From Tessaracoccus sp. OS52 (GTDB lineage: Bacteria > Actinomycetota > Actinomycetes > Propionibacteriales > Propionibacteriaceae): a stretch of DNA of 64,000 nucleotides. The notes beneath the pieces were generated by a model. It was not told the DNA's origin, searched no databases, and worked only from the letters and a program-made list of their open reading frames with translations. The stretch covers positions 1 through 64,000 of the forward strand of contig NZ_JAJEWM010000001.1 in NCBI RefSeq assembly GCF_020687685.1, in the 5' to 3' direction. Position 1 is the stretch's first letter, and each line of letters begins with the position of its first letter. Positions 43,943 to 52,761 of this stretch are shown here, in pieces. The position numbers and the translations under genes are program-made.

Positions 43943-44755
43943 ATGCAGCTCGCACGCAAACTGATCCTGGTGGTCCTGGGCCTGATCTGGCTGATCCCGA
44001 TCTACCTGATGGTGATCAACGCCGCCAAGCTGTCGTCGAACTACGGCAACGCCACGGTCTGGATCCCGAGCGACCTCAGCGGCCTCTTCCAGAACTTCGC
44101 CGACGCCCTCGACCGCGGCCGCATCGCACGCGGCCTGACGTCGACGTTCATCTACTCCATCGTGTCGCCGATGGTGGCCGTGATCATCGGCGCCATGGCT
44201 GGCTTCGCCATCGTCGCGCTCAAGGTGAAGCGGGCGTTCATGTGGTTCGTCATCATCTTCAGCGCCACCGTGTTCCCGATCCAGATGGTGCTGATGCCGC
44301 TGTTCATCGGCTACGTCGAGGCGGGCATCTTCGACACCCGCGTGGGCATGATCCTCATCTACACGGTGATCTCGGTGCCGTTCTCTGCGTTCGTGATGCG
44401 CAATTTCTTCTCGGGCATCGCGCACCAGGTGTACGAGGCGGCGGCCATCGACGGCGCCAGCGCGTTCCAGACCTTCTTCCGGATCTACCTGCCCATGTCC
44501 AAATCGGCGCTGTTCGCGGTGTTCATCCTGCAGGCCACGTTCATCTGGAACGACCTGCTGCTGGGCCTGTCGCTGTCGCAGGACCAGGACGTGCGCCCGG
44601 TGATGACCACCCTGGCCGCGATGCAGACCACCTACGGCGGCTCCACCATGCCCGTGGTGCTGGCAGGAGGCCTGCTGGTCTCGCTGCCGACCATCGTGTT
44701 GTTCCTGTTCACCCAGCGTTACTTCACCCAGGGACTGGCCCTGGGGCAGTACTAG
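43943..44755 (+). CDS. CUT1 ABC transporter permease (MalG-like)
   Basis: 270 residues, six helices, EAA loop HQVYEAAAIDGASAFQTFFRIYLPMS and C-terminal RYFTQGLALGQY typical of MalG/LacG. ATG at 43943 directly follows the upstream TGA (43939-43941). The ribosome site AGGAG lies inside the end of the previous gene. Confidence 0.93.
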   Translation: MQLARKLILVVLGLIWLIPIYLMVINAAKLSSNYGNATVWIPSDLSGLFQNFADALDRGRIARGLTSTFIYSIVSPMVAVIIGAMAGFAIVALKVKRAFMWFVIIFSATVFPIQMVLMPLFIGYVEAGIFDTRVGMILIYTVISVPFSAFVMRNFFSGIAHQVYEAAAIDGASAFQTFFRIYLPMSKSALFAVFILQATFIWNDLLLGLSLSQDQDVRPVMTTLAAMQTTYGGSTMPVVLAGGLLVSLPTIVLFLFTQRYFTQGLALGQY

Positions 44756-44762
44756 GAGTTGC

Positions 44763-46898
44763 ATGTCCATCCCCACCGTCCACAACTTCACCAGCGCCAC
44801 CGTCGTCGACCGTTACGACGACATGATCAACCCTCCTGGCCTCACCAACCATGTGGTGGTCGCCCAGGTGGATCACGACGTCCTGGCCGTGCGGTCGGTG
44901 AACCTGCCTCCCCTGTCGCAAGGGGACTGCGTCACCGGCAGGCTCCTGCTCGACGGCGTGCTGGCGCAGAGCCTCGGGCAGCCGGTCGAGCACGTCTGGC
45001 GACCGGACCGGGTTACGCGGACCACGCTGATCGACGCCTGGCGCCTTGAGACCGTCACCGTGGTGCCGCCCGGCTCCCCGGGCGTCGTCGTGCGGATCAG
45101 CGTCACCAACTCGGCGCAGGAGGAGCGTGAACTCGACCTCGGGGTGTGGGTGGACTCGCAACTGGTCAAAGCCATCCCGTGGCGCCGGGCGGTGCCGCCC
45201 CGCGGTCACAACCGGCAGGTGCCGGAAGGGGCGCGACGGCGGGGTCACCCGGCGTCGCCGCCCAAGGGCATGGCCTACTTCGGTGCCCTCGAGCCGTCGG
45301 CGGACGTGACCACCCTGCAGGGGTTGGTGAACCTCGACGGCTCCGACGTGACGGACGTCTCAGAGGACGCCAATGTCATCCGGACCAGGACCACGCTCGG
45401 CCCCGGGGCCACGTGGGAGGGTGCCTTCATCCTCGTCCTCGGGGACGAGGGGGCCGACGTCGACGGCGCCTTCCAGGCCCTCGCGGCAGACGTCGACGGT
45501 GCCATCAGCGCCTCCGAGGAGAGCTGGAACCGCGAACTCGCCGACCTCTTCGAGCCCGGCGGTGAGATCACGAGCGGGTCGCTGCCGCTGCTGGAGACCA
45601 GCAACGACGCCCTGCGCCAGCTCTACTGGTGGGGCGCGATGGGGGTGCTCTGGTTCCGCCGCGAGAACCCCGCCGGCGTCAGGGCCCGCCACTACGACAC
45701 GCTGATGCCCAGGTACTGGCAGACCACCACCTTCATCTGGGACTATTCGCTGTCCTCGATGGTGCACGCGCTGTCCGACCCCGAGGAGATGCGCGAGCAG
45801 ATCCTGCACTGGATCGGTCTGGACATCAACGAGCACTTCGGCACCGAATGGCTCACCGGCGGCCCGGCCGGCAACTGGTACTCGGTCAACCAGTACGCCA
45901 TGGTCCGGCTGGTGAACGACTACGTGACCCTGACTGGCGACACGGCCTTCCTGGACGAGCAGGTGGAGATCGCGGGCGACACCAGCAGCGTCGGGGACCA
46001 CGTCAGGCAGTGGGCGCTGGAGTGGCGCGACAAGCGCGTCGGCTCCGCCCTCGCGGACTACGGCGAGATCGACAACCTGCTGGAGTGCGTCTCCACCTAC
46101 GTGCACGAGGTGGCTTCCCTGAACGCGGCCAACGTCTGGTGCATGCGGACCGCCGCCGCCCTGTCCAGGTTGCAGGGTCTGGAGGAGGAGGGCGCCGACC
46201 TGGAGCGGCAGGCGTCCGACCTGGTCCCCGAGATCATGGCGCTCTACCGGAGCGGGCAGGGCTACTTCAACGCCCGCCACCCCGACGGGTCGCTGGTGCC
46301 GGTGCAGCACTGCTATGACTTCTCGACGGTGGGGACCACCATCCCCGAGGACCTGCCGGCGGAGGTGCGCAGCGAGATGGTCCGGTTCTTCGCGGACCAC
46401 CTCCGTACCCCCACCTGGATGCGGGCCCTTTCCGCGTCGGACCCCAACGCAGGCTTCTCCGTGAGGCCTGACCACCAGTGGAACGGTGCCTACCCGGCTT
46501 GGCCGGCGGACTCGGCCCGGGCTGCCATCCAGTTGGGTGGCGCGGGGATCGTCGCGGACTGGTTGCCGGGCCTTGCGCGCTCCACCAACCAGGGCCCGCC
46601 CGGGCAGGCCCACATGGTGGAGGAGGCAGTTCCTCACATCGACGGTGGCGCCCGCAAGGCGCCGCCCCAGTTCCCGTACCTGATCGACTGGTCCTGTTCG
46701 TCGGCCGGCGCGTGGTGTGAGTTGGTCGTCGAGTCCATCTTCGGGGTGCGTGCGGAAGCCAATGGCTCCGTCTCCGTGCGCTCGGCGCTGGAGCACTTCG
46801 ATCCGGACGCCAGGCTCAAGGGCTTGCGGATCGCGGGCGTGACCTACGACGTCGATGCGAATGGAGTGCACCCCAGCGGGAACGGAGACGCCTCCTGA
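44763..46898 (+). CDS. six-hairpin (alpha/alpha)6 glycosidase-like protein
   Basis: 711 residues, no signal peptide, so it acts on imported sugars. N-terminal beta domain, then an (alpha/alpha)6-type barrel from about 280: ALRQLYWWGAMGVLWFRRENPAG, YWQTTTFIWDYSLSSMVHALS, GWLTG-type EWLTGGPAGNWYSVNQYAM, EIDNLLECVSTYVHEVASLNAANVW and DHQWNGAYPAWP. The WDYS and E-rich loops hint at a GH63/GH37-like inverting site, but I cannot assign a GH family. Context suggests an alpha-mannosidase or similar. Overlaps manA by one base. Confidence 0.7.
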   Translation: MSIPTVHNFTSATVVDRYDDMINPPGLTNHVVVAQVDHDVLAVRSVNLPPLSQGDCVTGRLLLDGVLAQSLGQPVEHVWRPDRVTRTTLIDAWRLETVTVVPPGSPGVVVRISVTNSAQEERELDLGVWVDSQLVKAIPWRRAVPPRGHNRQVPEGARRRGHPASPPKGMAYFGALEPSADVTTLQGLVNLDGSDVTDVSEDANVIRTRTTLGPGATWEGAFILVLGDEGADVDGAFQALAADVDGAISASEESWNRELADLFEPGGEITSGSLPLLETSNDALRQLYWWGAMGVLWFRRENPAGVRARHYDTLMPRYWQTTTFIWDYSLSSMVHALSDPEEMREQILHWIGLDINEHFGTEWLTGGPAGNWYSVNQYAMVRLVNDYVTLTGDTAFLDEQVEIAGDTSSVGDHVRQWALEWRDKRVGSALADYGEIDNLLECVSTYVHEVASLNAANVWCMRTAAALSRLQGLEEEGADLERQASDLVPEIMALYRSGQGYFNARHPDGSLVPVQHCYDFSTVGTTIPEDLPAEVRSEMVRFFADHLRTPTWMRALSASDPNAGFSVRPDHQWNGAYPAWPADSARAAIQLGGAGIVADWLPGLARSTNQGPPGQAHMVEEAVPHIDGGARKAPPQFPYLIDWSCSSAGAWCELVVESIFGVRAEANGSVSVRSALEHFDPDARLKGLRIAGVTYDVDANGVHPSGNGDAS

Positions 46899-48016
46899 TG
46901 TGGAAGCTGTCAGGCGAGCCAATGCACTACGCCTGGGGGTCGCCCACCGCGATCCCCGAGTTCCTCGGGAAGCCGGCCGGGGAAGCGCCGATCGCCGAGG
47001 TCTGGTTCGGGGCGCACCCGAAGGCGCCCTCCAAAGTGCTCGGGCTCGGCGGCTCCGACGTCCCGCTGGACCAGGCGATCAGGTCCAGGCCCTACCTGGT
47101 GGGGGACCGGGTGCTGGCCCAGCACGGGCCACGGCTTCCGTTCCTGGTGAAGCTGCTCGCCGCGGCCCGACCCCTGTCGCTACAGGTGCACCCCGACGAG
47201 GAAGGGGCGTCGGCCGGCTTCCGGCGCGAGGAGGCCGACGGCGTGCCGGCCGCCGAGCGCTCGTTCCGCGACCCCTTCCACAAACCTGAGGTGATGCTCG
47301 CCCTGGCGCCGACGCAGACCCTCGCCGGTTTCCGCCCGGTGGCGGAGGTGCGGCGGCTGCTGTCGGACCTGGACCTGCCTTGGGCGGACAGGATCTCGAC
47401 CCTGCTGGTGAACGGTGACCTGGGCCCGGCCTTCCGTGCGCTCCTCGATCCCGGCGAGTGGGCCACGTTCGGTGGCGAGGTCCTGGCTCGCAGTGCCGAA
47501 CTAGCGGAACGCGACTCCGCGTACCGGATGGTGGGCCAGCTACACCAGCACTACCCCGGCGACCCTGGAGTGGCCGCCTCGCTGATGCTCAACGTCGTCG
47601 GGTACGGGACGGGGGAGGCCCTGTTCGTGCCGACCGGCCAGCTCCACGCCCACGTCCAAGGGTTCGGCGTGGAGGTCATGGCTGCTTCCGACAACGTGAT
47701 TCGTGCTGGTCTGACACCCAAGAAGGTGGACAAGGAGGCGCTGTTCGAAACGATGACGGCGCGGCCACAGACGCCCCAGCTCCGGCAGTTGACCCGCGAC
47801 GGGCTTGACCCGGGAGTCGGGGAGTTCTCCGTTGCGGAGTACCTCCCTGGCGATTCCCTGCACCTCTGGGGGCCGAGCATCCTGCTGGCGCTCGAGGACC
47901 CCACCGTCTTGAACGGGATGCCACTCAAGCGGGGCGAGGCGGCCTTCGTCGCGGACGGGGAGGAACTGGACCTGGAGTTGGGGCGCGCGCTGGTCGTCCA
48001 CGTGCCGCAGGGGTAG
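46898..48016 (+). CDS. manA: mannose-6-phosphate isomerase, class I
   Basis: 372 residues. Start LSGEPMHYAWGSPTAIPEFLG, zinc-site LSLQVHPDEEGA, EVWFGAHPKAPS, GTGEALFVPTGQLHAHVQGFGVE and MAASDNVIRAGLTPKKVD are all conserved ManA features. Interconverts mannose-6-P and fructose-6-P, feeding mannose into glycolysis. Overlaps the glycosidase stop (TGATG). Last gene of the transporter arm, and the best evidence that the regulon handles mannose. Confidence 0.93.
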   Translation: MWKLSGEPMHYAWGSPTAIPEFLGKPAGEAPIAEVWFGAHPKAPSKVLGLGGSDVPLDQAIRSRPYLVGDRVLAQHGPRLPFLVKLLAAARPLSLQVHPDEEGASAGFRREEADGVPAAERSFRDPFHKPEVMLALAPTQTLAGFRPVAEVRRLLSDLDLPWADRISTLLVNGDLGPAFRALLDPGEWATFGGEVLARSAELAERDSAYRMVGQLHQHYPGDPGVAASLMLNVVGYGTGEALFVPTGQLHAHVQGFGVEVMAASDNVIRAGLTPKKVDKEALFETMTARPQTPQLRQLTRDGLDPGVGEFSVAEYLPGDSLHLWGPSILLALEDPTVLNGMPLKRGEAAFVADGEELDLELGRALVVHVPQG

Positions 48017-48075
48017 GCGGCCGACTTCCTTGCGCGGGCCGCGTCCTTGGGCTGGGTGATGGCGGGGGAGTTCCA

Positions 48076-49398
48076 CTAGGGCCCGGAGATGCGCTCCTGG
48101 AGGATCTCGCGCCCAGGCCCGTCCAGGTCGTCGATGTACGTCGGTCTGCCGGCCATCGCCATGACCAGGGCCAGAGTCGAGCCGGCGACGACAGGGCCCG
48201 CGCCCGACTCGAACGGTCCGTCGTCGGCGCGCAGCAGGAGGCCGCGGGCGAGGGTGCGGCTGTTGACGGCGAAGTCGCGGCGGACGAAGAAGTCGGCGAC
48301 GGCGGTCGTCGCCGCGAGGCTGGGGGTGCGATCCAGCCCCAGCGGCCGCCGGATGTCCTGGGCGTGGACGACCACCTCGCCCAGGAACGCGGCGATGTCC
48401 GCAGTGGGTGCCACGGTGTTTCCGACGACGGCCCGGAACCGGCCCAGGGTTTCGGCTGGCGTGCTCCCGCGGTGCTCGGCCAGCCGGCGCTGGTTATGGA
48501 CGTCGGGCCGGAAGCCTACGGCGAGCATGCTGCGCAGCCACTGCCAGCGGCCCAGGCTCGCGGCCGCGATCAGGTGTGCGACGACGTCCTCGACGTCCCA
48601 TTCGCCGCACAGGGTCGGGTGGTGCCACTGGGTTTCGGTGAGTTGCTCGAGGTCGTCGGCCAGTGCGGCACGTTCGGCGTGGACGAGGGCCCAGAACTTG
48701 TCTGGGCTCGGGGTCGGGGTGGGTCCTTCGACTCGCGGACGGATCCTTCGCCGCGCGCTGTGGTGCAGGGACGCGGATGGGTGGATAGATCCTGGGCCAG
48801 CCAAGCGGGAGGCTTCGACCGGGCGGCCCGAGACGGCCAACAGGAGATCGATGGCCCTGCCCTGCACCTCGGTTCCCGCTCCCCAGGATCGTCCCGATTC
48901 CGTATCCACCAGGCGGAGGCCCGATGCGCGCTCCCGGGGGCCACCGAACCCGACCGGCGTCCGCAACTGGTAGTCGAGCGCCTCGGCGACGGCGTCGTCG
49001 GGATAGCTGCTCTCGATTCCCAGCGGCCGGCGGATGTCCTCGCCGTGCACGATTGCCTCGACGAGGCGGGTCGCGAGGTTCGCCGGAGGCGTCAGCCTTA
49101 GATCCGTGACCTCATCGAGTGCCTGCAACGTGGAGTAGGCATCCGGCGCCTTCTCCCGTGCGATCCCGTGCTCGTTCGCGCGGTCGAAGTCCCCCCGTGC
49201 GGCGACCATGGAGCGCAGGAACCCGACCCTTCCCGTCTTCGCGGTGTCGACCAGGTGCGCCACGACGTCGTGCACGTCCCAGCCCGGACACAACGACGGC
49301 GTCCGCCACCGCTCTGGAGCCACTTCGGCCAGGTCCGAGGCGAGCCGCCGTCGCTCCTCGTGGACCACGCGCCAGACCTCGGCAGCTGACATCTTCAT
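48076..49398 (-). CDS. tandem MDMPI/DinB-type mycothiol-dependent protein
   Basis: 440 residues made of two similar halves. Each begins like the mycothiol-dependent maleylpyruvate-isomerase family: VWRVVHEERRRLASDLAEVAPERWRTPSLCPGWDVHDVVAHLVD and FWALVHAERAALADDLEQLTETQWHHPTLCGEWDVEDVVAHLIA. Each half also has HGEDIRRPLGIE or HAQDIRRPLGLD (second metal site). Normal members have one copy, so this is an internal duplication joined by a basic linker (SARRRIRPRVEGP). Ribosome site AAGGAG. Divergent from the HxlR gene. Role unknown. Confidence 0.85.
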   Translation of the reverse strand: MKMSAAEVWRVVHEERRRLASDLAEVAPERWRTPSLCPGWDVHDVVAHLVDTAKTGRVGFLRSMVAARGDFDRANEHGIAREKAPDAYSTLQALDEVTDLRLTPPANLATRLVEAIVHGEDIRRPLGIESSYPDDAVAEALDYQLRTPVGFGGPRERASGLRLVDTESGRSWGAGTEVQGRAIDLLLAVSGRPVEASRLAGPGSIHPSASLHHSARRRIRPRVEGPTPTPSPDKFWALVHAERAALADDLEQLTETQWHHPTLCGEWDVEDVVAHLIAAASLGRWQWLRSMLAVGFRPDVHNQRRLAEHRGSTPAETLGRFRAVVGNTVAPTADIAAFLGEVVVHAQDIRRPLGLDRTPSLAATTAVADFFVRRDFAVNSRTLARGLLLRADDGPFESGAGPVVAGSTLALVMAMAGRPTYIDDLDGPGREILQERISGP

Positions 49399-49434
49399 GA
49401 GAATCTCCTTGGTGCGACTGATACAGAAGTTGGC

Positions 49435-49451
49435 ACTACTGTAGATGTAGT
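49435..49451. promoter_or_regulatory. Inverted repeat upstream of hxlR-type gene
   Basis: ACTAC-N7-GTAGT (ACTACTGTAGATGTAGT), 9 bp before the HxlR start and between divergent genes. Candidate self-operator of the HxlR regulator, possibly also controlling the MDMPI gene. Confidence 0.45.
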
Positions 49452-49459
49452 CTGGGTCA

Positions 49460-50140
49460 ATGGTTTCGAGAAGGACTTACGGCTCCTACAACGACGGCTG
49501 CGCCGCGGCCCACGCGCTGGACCTGGTGGGGGACCGGTGGACGATGATCGTCGTGCGGGAACTGCTGCTCGGTCCCAAGCGGTTCTCCGACATCCAGCGC
49601 GACGTGCTTGGCATCGGGCCCGCGGTCCTGACGCAGCGGTTGCACGACCTCGAGGCCAACGGCGTCCTGCGCCGTCGGCAGCTGCCCGTCCCCGGACGCC
49701 CCGACGTCTACGAGCTGACCGACTGGGGGCAGCGGCTGGAAGCGGTGAACACGGCGCTGTCGATGTGGGCGGTCTCGTCGCCGGCGCTTCCCCTTGAAGC
49801 TGACATGAGCCCAGACACCATCGTCCTGGCCATGCGCGCCCACGCCCGGCCCGTCGCGGCCTACCGGGCGGAGCGATCGGTTCTGCTGAGCCTCACTGAC
49901 TCCAGGCGGGACGACGCCGACCCCGTCACCTACCTGGCACGGATGTCCGCGCGCGAGACCACCGTCGTCAGGGCGGCTGAGCCGGACGCGGCCGACGCCG
50001 GGGTCTCGGCCACCACGCGGGACTGGAAGTCCTGCATCATCGGGGGCATCCCACCGTGGGAGCAGGGAGCGGTCGCGGTTTCCGGAGAGGCCGACGTGGT
50101 CGAGCAACTCTGGCGGGCCACGCGGCTCCAGGAGGGCTGA
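49460..50140 (+). CDS. HxlR-family transcriptional regulator
   Basis: 226 residues. N-terminal winged helix of the HxlR type: C14 in NDGCAAAHALDLVGDRWTMIVVRELLLGPKRFSDI, then LTQRLHDLEANGVLRRRQLP. The C-terminal part (about 120-226) is an SCP2-like ligand domain. The conserved cysteine suggests redox or electrophile sensing, as in HxlR/YodB types. Divergent from the tandem MDMPI gene (61 bp), suggesting it controls that mycothiol-related enzyme. Confidence 0.88.
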   Translation: MVSRRTYGSYNDGCAAAHALDLVGDRWTMIVVRELLLGPKRFSDIQRDVLGIGPAVLTQRLHDLEANGVLRRRQLPVPGRPDVYELTDWGQRLEAVNTALSMWAVSSPALPLEADMSPDTIVLAMRAHARPVAAYRAERSVLLSLTDSRRDDADPVTYLARMSARETTVVRAAEPDAADAGVSATTRDWKSCIIGGIPPWEQGAVAVSGEADVVEQLWRATRLQEG

Positions 50141-50404
50141 GGCCCCGAGCCCTACGCTGACCAGATCAGCATCCCTGTCCCGCCCACCAGTTCCGACGCC
50201 TCGCGCGACGGCGTGCTGCGCCATCCCCAAGGATCCCGGCGGTCGAGTCCTACCGGCAGACCGTGCTCCGGATCTGGCCGCGGTGCCGACCCGGCCGGGC
50301 GGCGACGGCGGGCGGATTTTGGGTCTGGCGGCGGCGGGCGCAGTTTGTTAGCCTGATCGGGCGCGAACCGCGCGCTCCAGGAGCCTCGTGAAGGGAGTGA
50401 GAGA
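50141..50404. other. Intergenic, no gene seen
   Basis: High-GC stretch between the HxlR gene and the RIO kinase region. A G-rich run (GGCGGCGGCGGGCG near 50328) is the only notable feature. The open frames here look non-coding. It probably holds the promoter and leader of the kinase gene. Confidence 0.4.
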
Positions 50405-50467
50405 GATGTCACCAATTGCCGTGTGCCCAAACTCGAACCCCCAGTCATTTGAGGCTCCCGCCGCCTG
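50405..50467 (+). CDS. possible 20-residue leader peptide
   Basis: ATG with GGGAGTGAGAG upstream, encoding MSPIAVCPNSNPQSFEAPAA and stop, 37 bp before the kinase start. The ribosome site is better than many here, so it may be a leader or upstream ORF. No homologue known to me; could be chance. Confidence 0.3.
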
Positions 50468-50504
50468 ACATTCGTCGCCGGGTGCCTCCTTTAGGAGAAC
50501 ACCC

Positions 50505-51359
50505 TTGCCAAGCCTTCTTTCGTCGTTCAGTTGGAGCGACGCTCCGAACACCGCCTATGTTGACGACCTCGCCGACAACCAACGCTGGTCCACCTGGGAC
50601 ACCATCGAGCGGCTCTGCCGCGGACCCGAACCCTGGCCGGACTGGGTGGTGACGGCGGCCGCCGCCATCGACACCGACCTCGGCCTCCTCAAGTCCGGCA
50701 AGGAGGCCGACGTCTCCCTCGTCGAGCGGGCCGTGCCCGACGACCCGGCGCGAGGCTGCGTCATGGCCGCCAAACGCTACCGCTCCAGCGACCGCAAGCT
50801 CTTCCACCGCGACACCAGCTACACCGAGGGCCGGCGCGTCCGCAACAGCCGTGACAACAGGGCCGTCGCGCGCCGGTCGGCCTACGGGCGGGCCGTCGAA
50901 TCCGGCCTCTGGGCGCGCGCGGAGTGGAACGCGCTCACCACCCTGTACGCGGCCGGGGTTCCGGTGCCTTATCCCGTGCAGATCGACGGGACTGAGATCC
51001 TCATGGAGTTCATCGCCGACGGCGACGCCGCGGCCCCGCGGCTCCACCAGACCAGTCCGTCGGGATGGCAGCTGGGGTCCCTGTTCTCCCAGCTGCTGGA
51101 TGCGATGCAGACGATGGCACGTCTGGGCCTCGTCCACGGCGACCTCAGCCCGTACAACACGTTGGTCACGGGAATCGAGGAAGGCGAGCCGCGGCTGGTG
51201 ATCATCGACGTGCCGCAGCTGGTGGACCTTGCATCCAACCCGAACGCCTTCGACCTGCTGCACCGGGACTGCGTCAACATGGCGACGTGGTTCAGCGCCG
51301 CGGGCCACGCCGTCGACGCGGAGGAACTCCTCGGGGAGGTGCTGGCGCACGCCTGCTGA
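50505..51359 (+). CDS. RIO1-like serine/threonine kinase
   Basis: 284 residues from a TTG with AGGAG at 50494-50498. RIO kinase features: GKEADVSLVERAV (P-loop region), AAKRYR (Lys), EGRRVRNSRDNRAVARRSAYGRAV, EWNALTTLYAAGVPVPYPVQ, LVHGDLSPYNTLV (catalytic loop) and VIIDVPQLVD (metal Asp). Length and layout match bacterial RIO1 proteins; substrate in bacteria unknown. Confidence 0.88.
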   Translation: MPSLLSSFSWSDAPNTAYVDDLADNQRWSTWDTIERLCRGPEPWPDWVVTAAAAIDTDLGLLKSGKEADVSLVERAVPDDPARGCVMAAKRYRSSDRKLFHRDTSYTEGRRVRNSRDNRAVARRSAYGRAVESGLWARAEWNALTTLYAAGVPVPYPVQIDGTEILMEFIADGDAAAPRLHQTSPSGWQLGSLFSQLLDAMQTMARLGLVHGDLSPYNTLVTGIEEGEPRLVIIDVPQLVDLASNPNAFDLLHRDCVNMATWFSAAGHAVDAEELLGEVLAHAC

Positions 51360-51468
51360 GGGTCCGCCAGCCTTGGATGAGCCCGCCGCCGCCCAGCGCC
51401 GGGGCTGGGCGGCGTCGGAGGCGTACTCGCTGCAGCGGGCTCCCACAGCCTCAGTACGCGGCGTCGGG

Positions 51469-52677
51469 CTATGACACCTGCGGTGAAGTTCCAGCGCGAG
51501 CTTCTCGGTCGAGAAGGTCCTTGAGCGCAGCGACCAGATCGCCCGCAGGGTCAGAGATGTCCATCTCGTTGCGGATGAACCCGAAGCCGACCTGGTACTC
51601 GGGATCGGCGAAACCGCACTGGCCGCCGGCGCCGTCGTGGCCGAACGACCGGGGACTGAGCCAGGGCGTCACGTCGGATGCCAGCTGCACCCCTGCTCCG
51701 AAGCGCTGGTAGGGCGGCCCGGGGTCGAAGAACCACGCGCCCGCGCTACGCGGAGCGGAGATCGCCGCCACCTGGTCCTCGTCGAGAAGACGTACGCCAA
51801 GGGTCTCTGTGACAGTGGCCGACCAGGTCCGGGCAAGTGCGGAGGCGGTGCCGACGCAGCCGACCGCGCCAAGGCCAGCGGTGAGGACGTCGGGATCGTT
51901 GAGGCCGTCGTCGTCCCCAAGTACCAGCTGCCGGGGCAGGCAGTTGCCCGCACTCAGGGATCGGGCGATCCACGCGTCTGCGTGCTCCGAGCCCGACGTG
52001 CGCTGACGTCGCCACGCCGACGTTGCACTGAGGTGGGCCCTTCGGTGCAGGTCAGTTGGCGAAGGCCCAAGCACGACGTCTGCCTTCAGAGGCGAGAAGA
52101 CGCGTTCCGCGAGCAGGGTCCGCAGGTCAGTGTGAGCCATGCGGCGTACGAGTTCTTCGACGATGGGCCCGAACGTGAGTGCGTGGTAGGCGTGCGTGGT
52201 GCCGGGTTCCCACAGGGGCTCCTGAGCGGCGATGAGTGTTGCCCACTTCTTGCTGTCCAGGACCGTCTTCTTGTCGAGGTCCTCGATCGGTGCCGATACC
52301 CCAGCCCGATGGGCCAGGACGTCGCCGATGCTCAGGCCTCCCTTGCCGTGTGAGGAGAACTCCGGCCACACCGAACCGATGGGCTGCTCCAGGTCCAGCA
52401 GCCCGTCTGATAACAGCTGCATCAAGCCAACTACCGCAAGGCCCTTCGAGCTGGAGAAGTAGACGCTCGTGGTGTTCTCGTTCCATGGCTCGCCGATGGC
52501 AGGGTTGGCCATTCCGGTCCACAGAGACAGGGCTTCTTGGCCCCGGTGCCAGACAGACAGGGCTGCTCCGGTCCCTGGGGGAACTCCGTCCAGGAAGAGT
52601 TGGACCAACGGCTCCAGATCGGGACGTGCCCAGCCGTGCACGGCTGAGTCGATGACGTGCGCTTCCAGTAGTTCCAT
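51469..52677 (-). CDS. serine beta-lactamase-fold esterase/hydrolase
   Basis: 402 residues, class C/EstB-type. SxxK motif in YFSSSKGLAVVG (about 72-83), tyrosine-loop YHALTFG (about 160), and C-terminal SFGHDGAGGQCGFADP. No signal peptide, so cytoplasmic ester hydrolysis rather than beta-lactam resistance is likely. Lies divergent to the third LacI gene under an operator shared with the importer operon, suggesting it hydrolyses an ester of the imported compound. Confidence 0.85.
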   Translation of the reverse strand: MELLEAHVIDSAVHGWARPDLEPLVQLFLDGVPPGTGAALSVWHRGQEALSLWTGMANPAIGEPWNENTTSVYFSSSKGLAVVGLMQLLSDGLLDLEQPIGSVWPEFSSHGKGGLSIGDVLAHRAGVSAPIEDLDKKTVLDSKKWATLIAAQEPLWEPGTTHAYHALTFGPIVEELVRRMAHTDLRTLLAERVFSPLKADVVLGPSPTDLHRRAHLSATSAWRRQRTSGSEHADAWIARSLSAGNCLPRQLVLGDDDGLNDPDVLTAGLGAVGCVGTASALARTWSATVTETLGVRLLDEDQVAAISAPRSAGAWFFDPGPPYQRFGAGVQLASDVTPWLSPRSFGHDGAGGQCGFADPEYQVGFGFIRNEMDISDPAGDLVAALKDLLDREARAGTSPQVS

Positions 52678-52691
52678 GCCTGCCTCTACAG

Positions 52692-52738
52692 TTGCAACGT
52701 TACAACGGAGCCTAGATCAGGGGCTGTCGAATAGTCAA
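52692..52738 (-). promoter_or_regulatory. Promoter with downstream operator TTGCAACGTTACAA (esterase side)
   Basis: Reading leftwards: -35 TTGACT (52738-52733), 18-bp spacer, -10 TAGGCT (52714-52709), then operator 52692-52705. The operator sequence is identical to 53848-53861. It covers the transcription start region of the esterase gene. Confidence 0.75.
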
Positions 52739-52761
52739 TGGATAGGTGGCAGGATGGGGGC

